Assembly (NCBI RefSeq): GCF_000283155.1 | Contig: NW_004454210.1 | Coordinates: 1,359,527 to 1,423,526 of the forward strand | DNA: 64,000 nt | Source of the DNA: Ceratotherium simum simum | Taxonomy: Eukaryota > Chordata > Mammalia > Perissodactyla > Rhinocerotidae | Direction: 5' to 3' | In this document: piece by piece, positions 36,521-48,805 of the stretch | Numbering within the stretch: position 1 is the first letter of the stretch | Layout of the letters: each line of letters opens with the position of its first letter | Translations under genes and position numbers: made by a program | Notes under the pieces: generated by a model | Database searches by the model: none | What the model was told of the DNA's origin: nothing | What the model saw: the letters and a program-made list of their open reading frames with translations, nothing else

Positions 36521-36902
36521 AAGTAATTCACTTCTTGTAACTGTTTCTCATTTTTAACATTGTTTTGTATCATTGACATCTTTGTCACTGTTTATACATG
36601 GTGAAGAACTATGAACTGAGTAAAAAGACCAATAAATAGATATCTGGTTACATATAAAGTACAATGATAAATGGATCTGTGGGAATAGAAGATTGCTGCT
36701 ATTGTGTAGTAGGGTCCTTTGTGTGGACTATTGTCTTGTTCATCAGAATAAAGATGTTAAGAGTATGCTTATTATATTTCTGATTAGTAGCTAATGAATA
36801 GAATGAATATTAGAATCAAGATTCTGAAGAGTCTTTACAGGGTGATGAATCTGGCTTCATACAATAGAAGTAAATTTTATCTTGAGTTAAAATTTTATCT
36901 TG

Positions 36903-37098
36903 GGGGGCTGGGCTGGTGGTGTAGTGGTTAGGTTCACGCACTCTGCTTTGGCGGCCCAGAGTTTGCGGGTTCAGATCCCGGGTGCGGACCTACATATCCA
37001 TCAAGCCATGCTGTGGAGGCATCCCACATACAAAATAGAGGAAGGTTGGCAATAGATGTTAGCCCAGGGCCAATCTTTCTCACCAAAAAAAAGAAAAC
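36903..37098 (+). mobile_element. ERE SINE 9, short form, sense
   Basis: 'ggggctgggctggtggtgtagtggtt', B box 'ggttcagatcccggg', and 'catcaagccatgctgtgg'. A single tail module is followed by an A-rich tail. The target duplication is aaattttatcttg (36890-36902) and aagttttatcttg (37099-37111), one mismatch. Confidence 0.9.
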
Positions 37099-37185
37099 AA
37101 GTTTTATCTTGAGTACATTGCACTACTGCCTTTAAATCTGAAATAACTAACTCTAAGTACAGAAAGGGAAAAGTTTACAAGCAAT

Positions 37186-37208
37186 ATGTGTGTGTGTGTG
37201 TGTGTGTG
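37186..37208. repeat. (TG)11 microsatellite
   Basis: An uninterrupted TG run of about 11 units. Confidence 0.95.
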
Positions 37209-37639
37209 GTGGAAGGCAGTACAATGGGGTCATTCAAAGAAGCCAAGCCTGCATGAATAGTTAGTTTAGTGGTGGATGAGGGAGATGATTGTCCCATTCC
37301 TCTCTGTTTGGAATACACCTGGAGTGTTATATTCAGCTTTTGGTGCCACGCTTCAATAGGCTATCAGTGAGGCAGAATATCTTCAGGGGAAAGGAACAGA
37401 GTAGCTATCCAACAAAACACTGTTGTATATGACAAGTAGTTGAAGGACTAAAAGATGTTTTTAATCTGGAAAACAGAGAACTTTTGGGGCCGTTGGTATG
37501 GTTTTATATTTTAAAAGGGTTAAACATGGAAAATTAATTAGAATTGTAATGTTTTGGTACCAAGAGTAGCATTATATGAAATGGATAGAAGATTTGGTAT
37601 TGGGGAAAGATTAGGGTTCATGAAGAAAGCAAAGGGATG

Positions 37640-37728
37640 GGAACTAACATTTCATACTATATAAGTAACTTTATATGTATCACATCATATAATTCTTGTA
37701 ACACCCAGTACATTAAATATTATTTTAA
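37640..37728 (-). repeat. MIR fragment, antisense
   Basis: 'taactttatatgtatcacatcatataattcttgtaacacc' resembles the antisense MIR 3' part (compare 'gctttacatgtattaactcatttaatcctcacaacaaccc'). Short and diverged. Confidence 0.5.
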
Positions 37729-40610
37729 ACATAACTTTCTATAAAACATTAACTTTTTATAATATAAAATATTTTTTAAAATTTGCTAATTCCATGTTTG
37801 CTTAAAACTGCATTAAAAAGCCAATCCTGCACTTGAAATGGCTTCTGCATCCTGCTTTTACAAAATTAGCTAAGAACAATGAATGCTTCTACAAGAATTC
37901 ATATATCACAAAAATATCACAACAAAAAATGAGAAACAGGAATCTCAACCTTCTATACACTACATCTTTGTGTTTCTTGTGACTGAATTTTCCAACCTCG
38001 GCATTTTCTGAATACAAGAACCTGCAGCACCAGGGACACGCTCTATCATCTTCTCTCCAAAAAAAAAAAAAAAAAAAAGATTGCATGGAAACGATAAGCT
38101 TCTTCCAGGTCTCTGCAGAGTATCAAGGTAGCCAAATTATGCATGGCAGTTGATTAACATAAGCAGAAACAACCAATACTTTTCATTAACAACTCACTTA
38201 AGAGCTTTTATTAGTAATTTTATTTATTTTTTTCTTTGAATATAAAAATATAATATTTTCTACTTGAAGCTAACTCCATCCAAAAAGCTTTTTCCACCTC
38301 AGGAATGATTTCTGTGGATGGAACACTGGTTACATAAGAGTGTACAGCATAGTTTGTTAAATTACAAAGGTTCTGCCTTATGAGCAGCGAGTTATTATAC
38401 AGTTGGGCAAGGATCTCTGATGTGGCACCGGTAAAGGGAGCACTGCTGAAATGGAGAGTGTTTTTAATATGTACATTTGCAGGGTCTTAGACTCAATTAG
38501 GGAAGGAATTTGGTTTGTAGTTTGCCCTGACTTTTAGTAACCTGAGAAGCAGAAATGAAGAAAGGAACAATTTTGCATGCAGAACAGCATTCAGAACAGC
38601 TAAAGAAAAACAATAAGACACTGATTTTCCATTTTGCTTACTAAAAGCCTGTGCATGAATTCTGCCCCCATCCCCTATCTTCATAGTAGCTCAGAGGGCA
38701 GTCTTTCCTTACTTAACTGCAAAACATATGATATTCATCTGATACTGTTCTCTTCCTTAAATCTTCAACCAGTCCACTCTGCAATAGAATACTCAATCAG
38801 CCTCATTAAATGAAATTAAAATTGCTTCTGAATACTAATATCTATACAACAAGGCATAGATCAGAATCATCTTAATTAAGATCATTGCCGAGCAGGGATC
38901 AAACTTTAGCCCACAGTATAAGATTAGTACACCTTAGATGGCTAATAAACATATTTAAAAATAGTATAAAAGCAAAAGTAGTTTTCTCCCATTTAAGTAG
39001 ATTATGGGGTCCTGGGAGAGAAAAAGCTCCTCCTTGTCATACTTAGCAGTGTCTAATAGTATGTGTAACAAATGCCAGTTCGATGCCAAAAAATTATTAA
39101 AAGGTCATGATGTTGTCTTTAATATTATTATAGTCTACGTGGGAAGACAAAACTATTACACATAGAAAGAAACTAAAATAATAGTATATAAATAGCAAAT
39201 AAACATTATAGGCAATGTGTAGTATGGGTTATCAGAACAGAGAGAGCTCACTATTGGTGGAATGGTCAAAGAAAGCTAGAGAATTCACAGAATCTCCCAG
39301 TTTGAAGGGGCCTCAAAATCATCTTTTCTGATAACTCATTTAAAGGTTGACTAGTCTACAGACAAATACTTCTGAAAGTTGGAAGCTTATGTCTTTGGAT
39401 GAGGCTAAATTATAAAATAGTCCTCAATTTAGATTTGGGATCTATTATGTCAGCTGTTTATTATCTTAAGGAGAACTCTAAATACTATTAGGAGTCCTTG
39501 GTATTCTCTTCTTGATAACCATTTAGTGTTTATTCTCTTCTTGATAAATCTAGCCAGATGAATGCTGAAAGAGCCCATTGTTTCTATTGTTGAATGTGAA
39601 TTTGTCTACAAGAATGAATTTAGGATAGTTTTATATTTCATTATTTATTATTCTTTTAAGTGAAAAAATGTCTTTTGGCATTTTTATTACTTTTTTTCTA
39701 GATTTGGTGAGGTGTTCTGGGAGGTGGGGGAAAGCATAGCTTTAAATTACCTGATTGATGCCATAGTCCTGATACAGGAAAGGAAGGGCTACTGTTAAAT
39801 TCTGAATGAGGGTGAATTCAGAAAGGAGGGATAAATTAGTAGAAACTTCGAAGGATAACCAGAACATATAAGTTTAGTCTCTTTGAAACCATGGAAAAGT
39901 TATAGTTTTATAAAAACCACAGTAAATTCAATTGAAAACCATTGTTTAGTGTAAATGATGATCAAATGTGAATTGAAGGTGAGGTTATTCCTGAAGTTAG
40001 ATTTGTAATGGATTTGCTGTGGTGGTCTTGTAGCAATGGAAGGAGAATAGGAATATCCTCTGATATTTATACAATTCAGTAAAAGACCAACAATCCCAAG
40101 AGAATGCATGACATTTGGGATCTTGAACAAGTGTGCAAGAATTTGGAGGTAATTGGTATTGCCTGGAGCCTTTCTTGGCAAATGCTAGCAAATTTTGGAA
40201 AAAAAATGTTCTCTTTCCAGATGTGTTACATGGGAGTTTCTCATGAGATGCTGGAATGAGGACAATAGGGGAAACAAGAAACTGATGTTTCCTTGCCCTC
40301 CTTATGGACAGGAGAGGGGGCCAGTCCCTTTCCAGAGTCTGTTAATAAATTTTGTGTGAGAGAGAACTGAAAGCAGTGAACCTAGCAGAGCTATCTTTAG
40401 GGTTCTGAACATGTATTTCACTCTTTAATTACAGACAAATATGAAAAGACTGTTTCAATCTCATTTGGAATTTCATAAGTAAACAAATGTTAAACAGTAT
40501 TGAAAGTCTTTTTTATGTCTCTTTTTACATAAACGAAAAACTCTATATATACTTGAGCATGGAAAAAAGATATGGGAAGATAGACCACCAGGCTGTTATC
40601 ATTGATTAGG
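37729..40610. other. repeat-poor stretch, no proven gene
   Basis: No recognisable transposon. Contains an A20 homopolymer at 38059-38078, a splice-bounded minus-strand open frame (38264-38445, listed separately) and an imperfect 29-bp tandem repeat at about 39502-39547. Open frames at 37889-38086, 38493-38684 and 39900-40181 (minus) have no motifs I recognise. A good acceptor-like site (tgtttttctttag, minus strand, near 38600) lies upstream of the 38.3 kb block. Confidence 0.35.
38264..38445 (-). other. candidate exon-like open block
   Basis: On the minus strand the block follows a pyrimidine-rich acceptor (ctctccatttcag, 38458-38446) and ends at a CAA|GTAGAA donor-like site. One frame is open for about 88 codons, from near 38489 to a stop near 38222, with a mixed composition (for example 'EVEKAFWMEL'). 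It has no ATG near its start. I recognise no domain. It may be a real or pseudogenised exon, a decayed retroelement frame, or chance. Confidence 0.25.
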
Positions 40611-40611
40611 T

Positions 40612-40840
40612 GGTAGAAGAATGTAGTGGTTAGTACTGTGTTGACTCTGCAGCCAGACAGTCTGTTTCAAATCCCAACTCTGTCACTTACAATATGTGTG
40701 ACCTTGGGGAAGCTACTAACCTCTTGGTGTCTGTTTCTTCTTTCATAGGGTTGATATGAAAATTAAATAAGGTAATATGTATAAAGTCCTTAGAATGGTG
40801 CCTGGCAAATGGTAGGTACTATATTAAGTGTTTTTAAAAA
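40612..40840 (+). repeat. MIR SINE, sense, nearly complete
   Basis: 'tagtggttagtactgtgttgactctgcagccagacagtctg', 'caaatcccaactctgtcacttac', 'tgtgtgaccttggggaagc' and 'atggtgcctggcaaatggtaggtac' appear in MIR order. Confidence 0.92.
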
Positions 40841-42760
40841 TAAAAAATAAGATTCTCTGATCTTGATCTAAAGGGAGAAAATATAGAATTACCCTTTATC
40901 TTCATTCTTCATTTCTATTGAGGACTACAAACTTCTCAATTAGCATTTAGTTTTGGTTATCTACTATAGAAGTGTAACTGGAAAGGAGTTGCTCATGTAT
41001 TCAGAAATAGAACATTAAAACATGAGCAATATTCCAATCAAAGACTACAGTCATTCATCAGTTCATTCAGTCCTATGTAATTAATTCTTGTTCTGCTTCA
41101 TCTTGGGTTATCAATCTGTTGAACGCATCTGCTTTTCAACTAACGTTCTAGAAATCCTTACTTAGTCCACTGATATGGTCTCAAAGTTGTTTAAGTGATA
41201 CACCAGAATCCAGTACCCAAAAGGACCTGCCATTGCTCTTTTCCACAGGGCTCTGAAGTATTTTTGTTGAAGATGAAGCATTCTGGCCTGTAGCTGATGG
41301 CAAGTATTTTCAGGGAAACATCAGAAAAATGTCTGTAGGTGACAAAAGATTTAAGTCAACTGTTTAAATTTTAAAAGTGGAAGATCTGATGAGAATTAAT
41401 TACGGGAATGATGTAACTGAAATTTGGTTATTTCTGTGGCATGGAAAATAGATAAAAGTCGATCCAAAAAATTTTATGAATATTTAGTCTAAAACCATGT
41501 TGATTAACCTTACTTTCAAAGAAGAGGGTCTATTACATCTAATTTATAAAAATGGACAAACATAGTCTTTACAGATAAAAAACTTCAGATATAGCATAAT
41601 AATCCTGAATAATATATGGCAAATATATCAAGTATATCAAGTAAAGAGATTCTGTAGGTCTAGAGTAGGTCCTAAACATCTATATATTAATAAAACTTAA
41701 TAGATAAGTGATATGAATCCCTAGTTGAAAACCACTGGTCTGGAAGATGCTCGATTCAAGTTAAAAGAAGGAAAGTTGTATCTAAGTTAACACTTTAAAA
41801 AAGTAACTGAAATTATGATTGGTAACACTGTTTTGTTGTCTAGTATCAGGCAAAGCAGCACCAAGACTCTGATAAATGGAAACATATCATGGATAGTGAG
41901 GACATTATAGTTCTCTAGGAGCTTCTCATATAGCATACAATTTCTGAAACATTTACTACATCTTACAAATTTAATCAATGGAAGGCTAAGCATCTCTTCT
42001 GACTTGCTAGCTCATCAATAGTAACCTATGAAATAAACCTAAATATTTCTAGCACCTATCTTTTTACAAGGTGAAAGAACAAATCCTTTGTGATTTTCTA
42101 GAGTTCCTCTCTGGGAAGTCTCAAAGGCAGTTTTATGTGCAAAAGATATTATTTAGGATTCAATTTTAGGAAGGCAAAATATCAAAAGTTGTTAGGAGAT
42201 TAGAATACGTGGCTAGGATAGGATCATGGGTCACAGGGAAATAATACTTGGTTATTTATTTAACAAAAGCAACGATAAAGATTTTACAAGCAAACATCGG
42301 AGGTAACATGATTATAAAGAACCTTTTTCCTAATGAGAGACGTTTGTTTTCTTAAATAATCAAGGACATAGTAAAGTCAGCATAAACCGTAGAAGGTTTT
42401 TTGGTTAAGACACAAAATCTTCGCTATTTGGGCAGATTACAAGAAGGTAAAGAATAATCTTTTACAACCTCTTCTTAAGAGCAGACCAGTAATCCACAAA
42501 AAAGTTGCCGTTTAACAGAGAGAAAACCAAATTCTGGTTTGGCATCAGTATAATATCTGATGATAAAGTTCTTTATGAATATCTTATAAATAAACCCATC
42601 AAACCTTAGTCAGCTTTGACCATGACAAATAAAATTTTCTTTCAGAACTTTCTATATCCATACACATTTCAAAGTGGCAAAACTGAACTTGTTCATTAAC
42701 AGATCCAAACATATATAGCCTCTCTGTAGCATATAAAAATAAGAATCAAAAGTATACAAA
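40841..42760. other. repeat-poor stretch, possibly a decayed retroelement
   Basis: AT-rich, with no gene or named repeat. The texture of 41.0-42.7 kb reminded me of old LTR-retroelement interiors, but I cannot name a family and see no LTRs, primer-binding site or recognisable frame. The minus-strand frame 41787-41993 has no motif. Confidence 0.25.
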
Positions 42761-42763
42761 CTT

Positions 42764-43020
42764 GGGGCTGGCCCGGTGACGTAGTGGTTGGGGTCATGCG
42801 CTCTGCTTCGGTGGCCCTGGTTTGCTGATTCTGATCCTGAGCGCTGACCTACTCACTACTCATCAAGCCATGCTGAGGGGGCGTCCCACATAGAAGAGCT
42901 ACAACTCTGCAACTATGACACACAACTCTGTACTGGGGCTTTGGGGCGAAAAAAAGAAAAAGAGGAAGATTGGCGTTAGATGTTAGTGCAGGGCCAATCT
43001 TCCTCAAAAAAACCCAAAAA
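42764..43020 (+). mobile_element. ERE SINE 10, sense
   Basis: 'ggggctggcccggtgacgtagtggtt', 'catcaagccatgctgagggggcgtcccacata', then the 'gcaactatgacacacaactctgtactggggctttgggg' middle segment shared with ERE 2, 12 and 13. It ends in an A-rich tail. I could not define the target duplication. Confidence 0.85.
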
Positions 43021-44994
43021 TCCAGAGGTGAGGCAATCACACTCCCTGGTATAAGAAAATATGCAAACTTAAATTATGTTTAGTAATCAGTGTTTTAGTA
43101 TTCCATCTTACTTAGAAATGATCCAGGTTTCAAACGAATGCCCATTGACTAAATTTAGTATTAGTCCAAGATTTTAGATTACCTAGAGATCTTGGAAATT
43201 ACCTTGAAGCTGACATAATTATTGTTGAAATAAAGTTTGTCAGAATTATGGTTCAATTTGGATAAATACAAATTTACTTTTTTCATAATCTCAAACAGTA
43301 AGTAGAAGCAGCACCAGCTTATTCGATCAGTAGAGTATATGTTTAGGAAGAACATAGTGGAATGAAAACATCTGTGCATATATTATAGTTAATGGTTTCA
43401 GAGAAGACATAGCTATTTTCAATAAACCAAAATAATTAAACTGGTTTTATTTGCCAAAGATTTACCTAAATTATGTGTACTTGAATTCTTCAAGTATCTA
43501 TAAGAATACCTCTTTTTTTCACATTAAAAGTATTAGAAGCTTAATTTCCTTAATTTCTGGGAATTGAAGGGAACATTTTATTTACAGTGCTTATTTATCT
43601 TTAAGCCAATCAGTACAGCTCCTTTAAGAGATTTTATAATCTAATATGATAATACCATCTGGAGGTAGGCAAATATTATAGTCACACAGTGGGAACTAAA
43701 TGCCTTTCCTAATTAAAGACATATAAACACACAGACGCTTAAAGGGAGGAAGTTGATTTAATGCATATAACAGAACAACTTATATGTGGGTTTTGAATAG
43801 TTGGATAGAAAACCTAGAACTTTGTAATGATAGCATTTGAACTGTAGTTAGAGTCCTATGATGCTTCATTATCATTCTTTTTACCCTACCCTACTTAGAA
43901 GGAATTCTATTCAGTTAGTTCTGGGACAGGACTTAAGTCAGTGGCTTCCAGATTTTTTGATAGTATATCCCTGATAGTAAAAAAAACATATATTTCTTAA
44001 TTTAGAAATTAGTTTATATATAACATAATATATTATAATATAATATAGTAAATGTGTAATTATATGCTATTGTATATAATTAAATATGTAAATAAATATA
44101 TAATTATATATTTATATTATATGTATAATATAAATATATGAAATATATAATGTAAAAATAAATATGTAATATATATATTAATTTAGAAATGAGTACTATT
44201 ATACCAATATACTATGACATTGTAAAATATGCATACAAAGTAGAAGTTAAAAAGGTATGATATAATGATAAAATGAATTTTAAAAATAATTTTTACTGAT
44301 TAATTGTAAAAAATCTCTTTTAACTCTCATTAAATCACTTTTCATTAGTAATATTAAGGGAAAGCAAAGATGGGGAAAGATGAACATTCTTCTTTACTAT
44401 GGAAAATCTTGTCTTAACATTTTGTAATATAAGGTCTGATAATAATTTTTCATTTCATTACTTGGTTTTTATGACTTTCATAGCTGAAAAAGACACCTTA
44501 CCAAATATATGTGGATGTAAATGGAAAAAATGTCTGATTGGTTGTGTTTATAAAATAACAACATTCATTTTTCCACTTATGCAAATTATTATTACTGTTT
44601 CCATTCCTATAATATGAGACAATAAGATTAGAGCTTTTCCTAAAGTTTTGATTTTCCATTTATGAGTCTAGAGGCAAATTTGAAAGTAATTTGACTCACA
44701 AAACTCAGCCCATAGAACTTTGGTAACCTTAAATAATGTTTGCTTCTTTATATTAATATACATTTATTAAACACTGACAGATAATGTAGTCTTTAGTGAT
44801 TTCTAGCTTAGACCTCTTTTGACCTTTGGCTTTTTAGAAAATTTTTAAACCACTAATTTCTTTTGGTTAACAAAGAACTTTCACTTGCTTTATTTCTTTT
44901 ATCCTTTAAAAAATTTATGGGGTTTATATTCATATGGCCCTCAGAGTTTTAGAAAACTGAGACATAAAATATGCAGATGAAAATAATACAAGCA
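43021..44994. other. AT-rich unassigned sequence, no gene seen
   Basis: Includes a strongly AT-rich tract at 44010-44195. About 43940-44000 ('gtcagtggcttccagattttttgatagtatatccctgatag') resembles the head of an old MITE ('cagtggttcccaaacttttggtca'). The minus-strand frame 43179-43379 shows no domain. Confidence 0.35.
44010..44195. repeat. AT-rich low-complexity tract
   Basis: Almost pure A/T with TATA, TAATA and AAATATAT units; only isolated G and C. Confidence 0.9.
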
Positions 44995-45195
44995 ACTAAT
45001 TATTTAGTTCCTTTATGTGTTAGTTGCTTTCCACATAATCTCATTTAACTTTGGCAGTAACTCTGTGAGGTTAATATCGTATCATTTTTATAAAGATGAA
45101 AACTGAGGATTTGAAAATTAAGTTAATCTAAGTCACTTACCTAGTAAGTGGTACAGCTAGAAGTCAGACCCGTGTTTAATTTCCTACACTTTTTT
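44995..45195 (-). repeat. MIR SINE, antisense
   Basis: 'ttagttgctttccacataatctcatttaactttggcagtaactctgtgaggtta', then 'gtcacttacctagtaagtggtacagctagaagtcagacc'. Antisense MIR order, moderately diverged. Confidence 0.8.
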
Positions 45196-45639
45196 CATTA
45201 CATACTAGGTTCTCTAAATATCTGGTATTATTTGTTGCTGTTTTTATTTTAAAATGTTTATTGTTTCCTTACATTTTTTCTCTGAGATTCTTGTTATTTG
45301 GACACATATGTAGAAGAAATATAGGAAAAAGAAAAGTTTAATGCTAGTTGCTTTCCAGGGATATTTCAATTTTGTAGTTACAGGACACTGCTTTATTACA
45401 TCATGAGTGAGTGTTCCTCAAATTTTTTCAGGCTGAAACCTTTGCTTCTCTCAATTTTTAGTGCTTACTGAAATTTGCCTAAAATTTGATACTCGTATGT
45501 GATTTTTTGTTTTCTAGCCACATTATTTATATTTCTATATTTAGTGTTATTTTCCTTTGTTTAAATCTAAGTTAGTCTTACCATACTGTTAAAGAAACTT
45601 TACTCGTTAGCATGTGAAGTTAGTCCTAAGATTCCTATT

Positions 45640-45895
45640 GACTACAGAATAGTCACAAGGTACATAGACCAGCCATCAAGGCTGTCCATAGCCTATCCCA
45701 GCCTATCATTCTAATCTCATTGTCCTCTGCTCCTTTACTCAAATATTCTCTTCCTGCCAAGATTGTCCTATAAACACATCAGAATCTCAGTTGACCTCCT
45801 TTATCCTTTGCTTGTAGTTAAAACCCAGCACTACATTCAAATCCCAGGTCAATTGCCACTTCCTTCATGTAGAGTTCTTGGTATCCTCAATAAAC
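45640..45895 (+). repeat. L2 fragment, sense
   Basis: 'aggctgtccatagcctatcccagcctatc', 'tcctctgctcctttactcaaatattctcttcctgcc' and 'caaatcccaggtcaattgccacttccttcatg' follow L2 3' ORF/UTR order. Confidence 0.7.
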
Positions 45896-48600
45896 TTTCT
45901 TTAAAAGCCTTATTTTGAAATAATTATAAAATTACAAAAAGTTGCAAAGAAAGTTTGAAGAAGTTCTGTGTACCCTTCACCCAGTTTCCCCCAGTGTCCA
46001 TATCTTCCATAAGTATAGTACAATATAAAAACCAGGAAATTTACATTGGTAAAATGTATGTATATGTGTCATTTTGTCATTTGTGTAGATTCCTGTAACT
46101 ACCATCACAATCAAGATATAGAACTATTCCATCACCACAAACATTTACTAGTATTAACATTTTACCAATTAGAGTAAAGTGTAGAAATCTTACCTCTCTT
46201 ATGTCTCTTTACCCTTTTCTGCTGATAATATAATTTTCTTAGAAATTTCCTCTTTGTATATTGAAATCTATGCCAGACAGGATTGTACTTTTGCTTTGGT
46301 CATCAAATATTATTTAGAAAATTGAAGAGGAGTAGGAAAGCCTATTGTATTTACTCAGGCTTTTTTCTCTCTATTATTTTTCTTCCTTCCTGATGTTCCA
46401 AGGTTCATTCATTTATCATTTCCTATCTACTTAGAGAACATTGTTTAGCTCTTCTTTAAGGTAGGTCTGCAGGTGACAAATTCTCTTAGTTTTCTTTCAT
46501 TTTGAATGTCTTGAAACATTCTAATGAAGACATCTACGATGTGTCTTGATGTCTCCTTAATCCTAAGGGATAATTTCACTGGTTATAAAATTTGGGGTTG
46601 ACAGTTATTTTCTTGCAGCACTTAAGAGATATTGTATCATTTCCTTTGTCCACCGTAGTTTCTGGTGAGATATTGTTTGAATTGTTTTTTCCCTGTAGGT
46701 AAGGTATCATTTTCCTTTGGTGGCTTTGAAGACTTTTTTCTTTGTCTTTAATTTTCAGAAGTTTAATTATGATGTGTCCTGGCATGGACTTCTTTAGGTT
46801 TGTCCTGTTTGGAGTTGACTCAGCTTCTTGAATCTGTAAGTTTGTATCCCCTGCCAAATATGGGAAATTTTGAGTCATTTTTTTCTTTTTTCAGCCCCAC
46901 CCTCTTTCTCCTTTTCTTCTGGGATTCCAATGATAAGAATATTGGATCTTTCATTATAGTTCCACATGTCCCTGTGGATATGTTTTTGTTTGTTTAAGTC
47001 TATTTTCTCTCTGTTCTCTAGGTTGAGTAATTTCTGTTGTTTTGTTCTCAAATTAACTGAATTTTTCCCTCTGTCCTCTGTATTCTGCCATTGAGCCCAC
47101 TCACTGAGGCTTTTAAATTTTTTTGGTTATTTTTTTTTGGTTTTAAAAATGTTTTTAGCTCTCCTTACTGGGAGGAATAGGGAGAAATGCATCCTTTTCA
47201 TTAGTTAGCTTTTATATAGTACTTTACAGTTGAAAGTATTTCAAGTACGTTTGTAATTGTTTGTTGAAGCACTTTTATGATGGCTGCTTCAGAATACTTG
47301 TCAGATAATTCCAACATTTGTGTCATCTTGCCTTTGGTGTCTATTGATTGTCTTTTTTTAAAGTTAAAGTTGAAATTTTCTTGGTTCTTGATATATATAT
47401 ATGATTTTTGATTTATCATGTGCTTTTTTTTTTTTTTTGGTGAGGAAGATCAGCCCTGAGCTAACATCTGCCAATCCTCCTCTTTTTGCTGAGGAACACT
47501 GGTCCTGGGCTAACATCCATGCCCACCTTCCTCCCCTTTTTTTCTTTATGTGGGATGCCGCCACAGCATGGCTTGATAAGCAGTGCGTCGGTGCGCGCCC
47601 GGGATCTGAACCGGCGAACTCTGGGCTGCCGCAGTGGAGCGCGCGCACTTAAATGCTTGCACCACTGGGCCCGGCCCCCTATCATGTGCATTTTATATAT
47701 TATGAGACTGGATCTTATTTAAGTTTTCAATTTTAGCAGACTTTTTTTGGACACTTTCAGCAGGGAAATTGGTTACATTTTACTGCCAGTGATAGTGGAA
47801 GTCTGGGTTCCCTATTTGGCCTCCTTTGACACTCTAGGAGGAGCATTGCCTTATTATTACTGGAAGGAGGTGGGATTTCAGGTTCCCCAATAGTCCTTCC
47901 CTGACACCTCTTTGGCTGGGAGAGGGAGGGACACCTTGTTAGTATTCCTCATTGTGGTCTGTACTGACACTGCAGGGGGAGGAGGCTTTGTTACTTCTGG
48001 ATGATGGTGAAAGTTCTGACTTCCCATTGGGCCTTCTCTGACACCACCATGGTGGGGAGGGGAGGGGTGCCGCTCCACTACTTTGTGGGATTGGTGTCCA
48101 GGATCCCCACATGACCTCCGCTGACACCATGTTGAGGGGCCCTGTTACTACCTGGTGAGGGTATAAGTCTAGGCTCCCCACTTGGCCTTTTCTGATGGGG
48201 TAGCGGTGGGGTTTGCATGTTTACCCCATGGTGTTGGACTCGAGTGGGATGGTTAGTGTCTGAAAGTTTTGCTGTCTTGCTAGGTTACCCCTTTTCTAGT
48301 CCTTTGGCTAGAGAGAAGGGGCTTTTCTTTGACCTTGTCTGCTTTTGTAGGCTTTTCCTTATTGTTAATTTGTCTTATACCTACTCTGAGATGTACTAGG
48401 CAAAAAAAACAAAAACAGAAAAACCCACCAGTGAACTCATCACCTGATGTTTCTCAGTTTCTGAGGTCCCTAGCTAGTCTTTCTCCTTCTCTCTACCTTT
48501 CAGAGTCCTCTTATGTTTGTTTTCTACATAATGTCTAGAATTTTTAGCTCTACTTAATTGGAGGAATAGGAAGAAGTGTGGTCTACTTTATCTTTCCTAA
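45896..48600 (-). mobile_element. old L1M block, antisense, with an ERE insert
   Basis: 45905-46200 is an antisense L1MC/MD-type 3'UTR ('ttattttgaaataattataaaattacaaaaagttgcaaag'). About 46440-47400 is antisense ORF1-side L1M/HAL1-like sequence ('atgatgtgtcctggcatggacttctttaggtttg'). About 47740-48600 is a GC-richer 3'UTR-like part related to 28.6-29.1 kb. The many frames here are relics. The order suggests several fragments. Confidence 0.7.
47424..47679 (-). mobile_element. ERE SINE 11, full-length, antisense, inside L1
   Basis: A complete antisense ERE with both tail modules, ending 'gggcccggcccc'. The target duplication TATCATGTGC is at 47414-47423 and 47680-47689. Four overlapping open frames on both strands are SINE artefacts. 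Confidence 0.93.
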
Positions 48601-48614
48601 GTTTACTTTTGTAC

Positions 48615-48805
48615 CTAACGTACAGTTGGCAAAATACTTTTATATGCATCATCTCATTTGATTCTCACAAGAAATTTACATGGTGTAGCTGTTGCTATTA
48701 CTATACCTACATTTAATAGATTTAGAATCAGCCTCAGAGGATTAAAAAGAAATTCAAGAGTATAGCCAGGATCAGAAACTCAGCAGTTCTGATTCTACGT
48801 TTCTT
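48615..48805 (-). repeat. MIR SINE, antisense
   Basis: 'aaaatacttttatatgcatcatctcatttgattctcacaagaa' to 'gccaggatcagaaactcagcagttctgattct' follows antisense MIR. Diverged. Confidence 0.7.

Noticed and set aside
37889..38078. Processed pseudogene ending in the A20 run at 38059
   Set aside because: No polyadenylation signal before the A run, no target duplication found and no parent gene recognised.
43179..43379. Minus-strand exon with an AAG|GTAATT donor
   Set aside because: The acceptor is poor, the composition is rich in Phe, Cys and Asn as expected from AT-rich DNA, and no family is recognisable.
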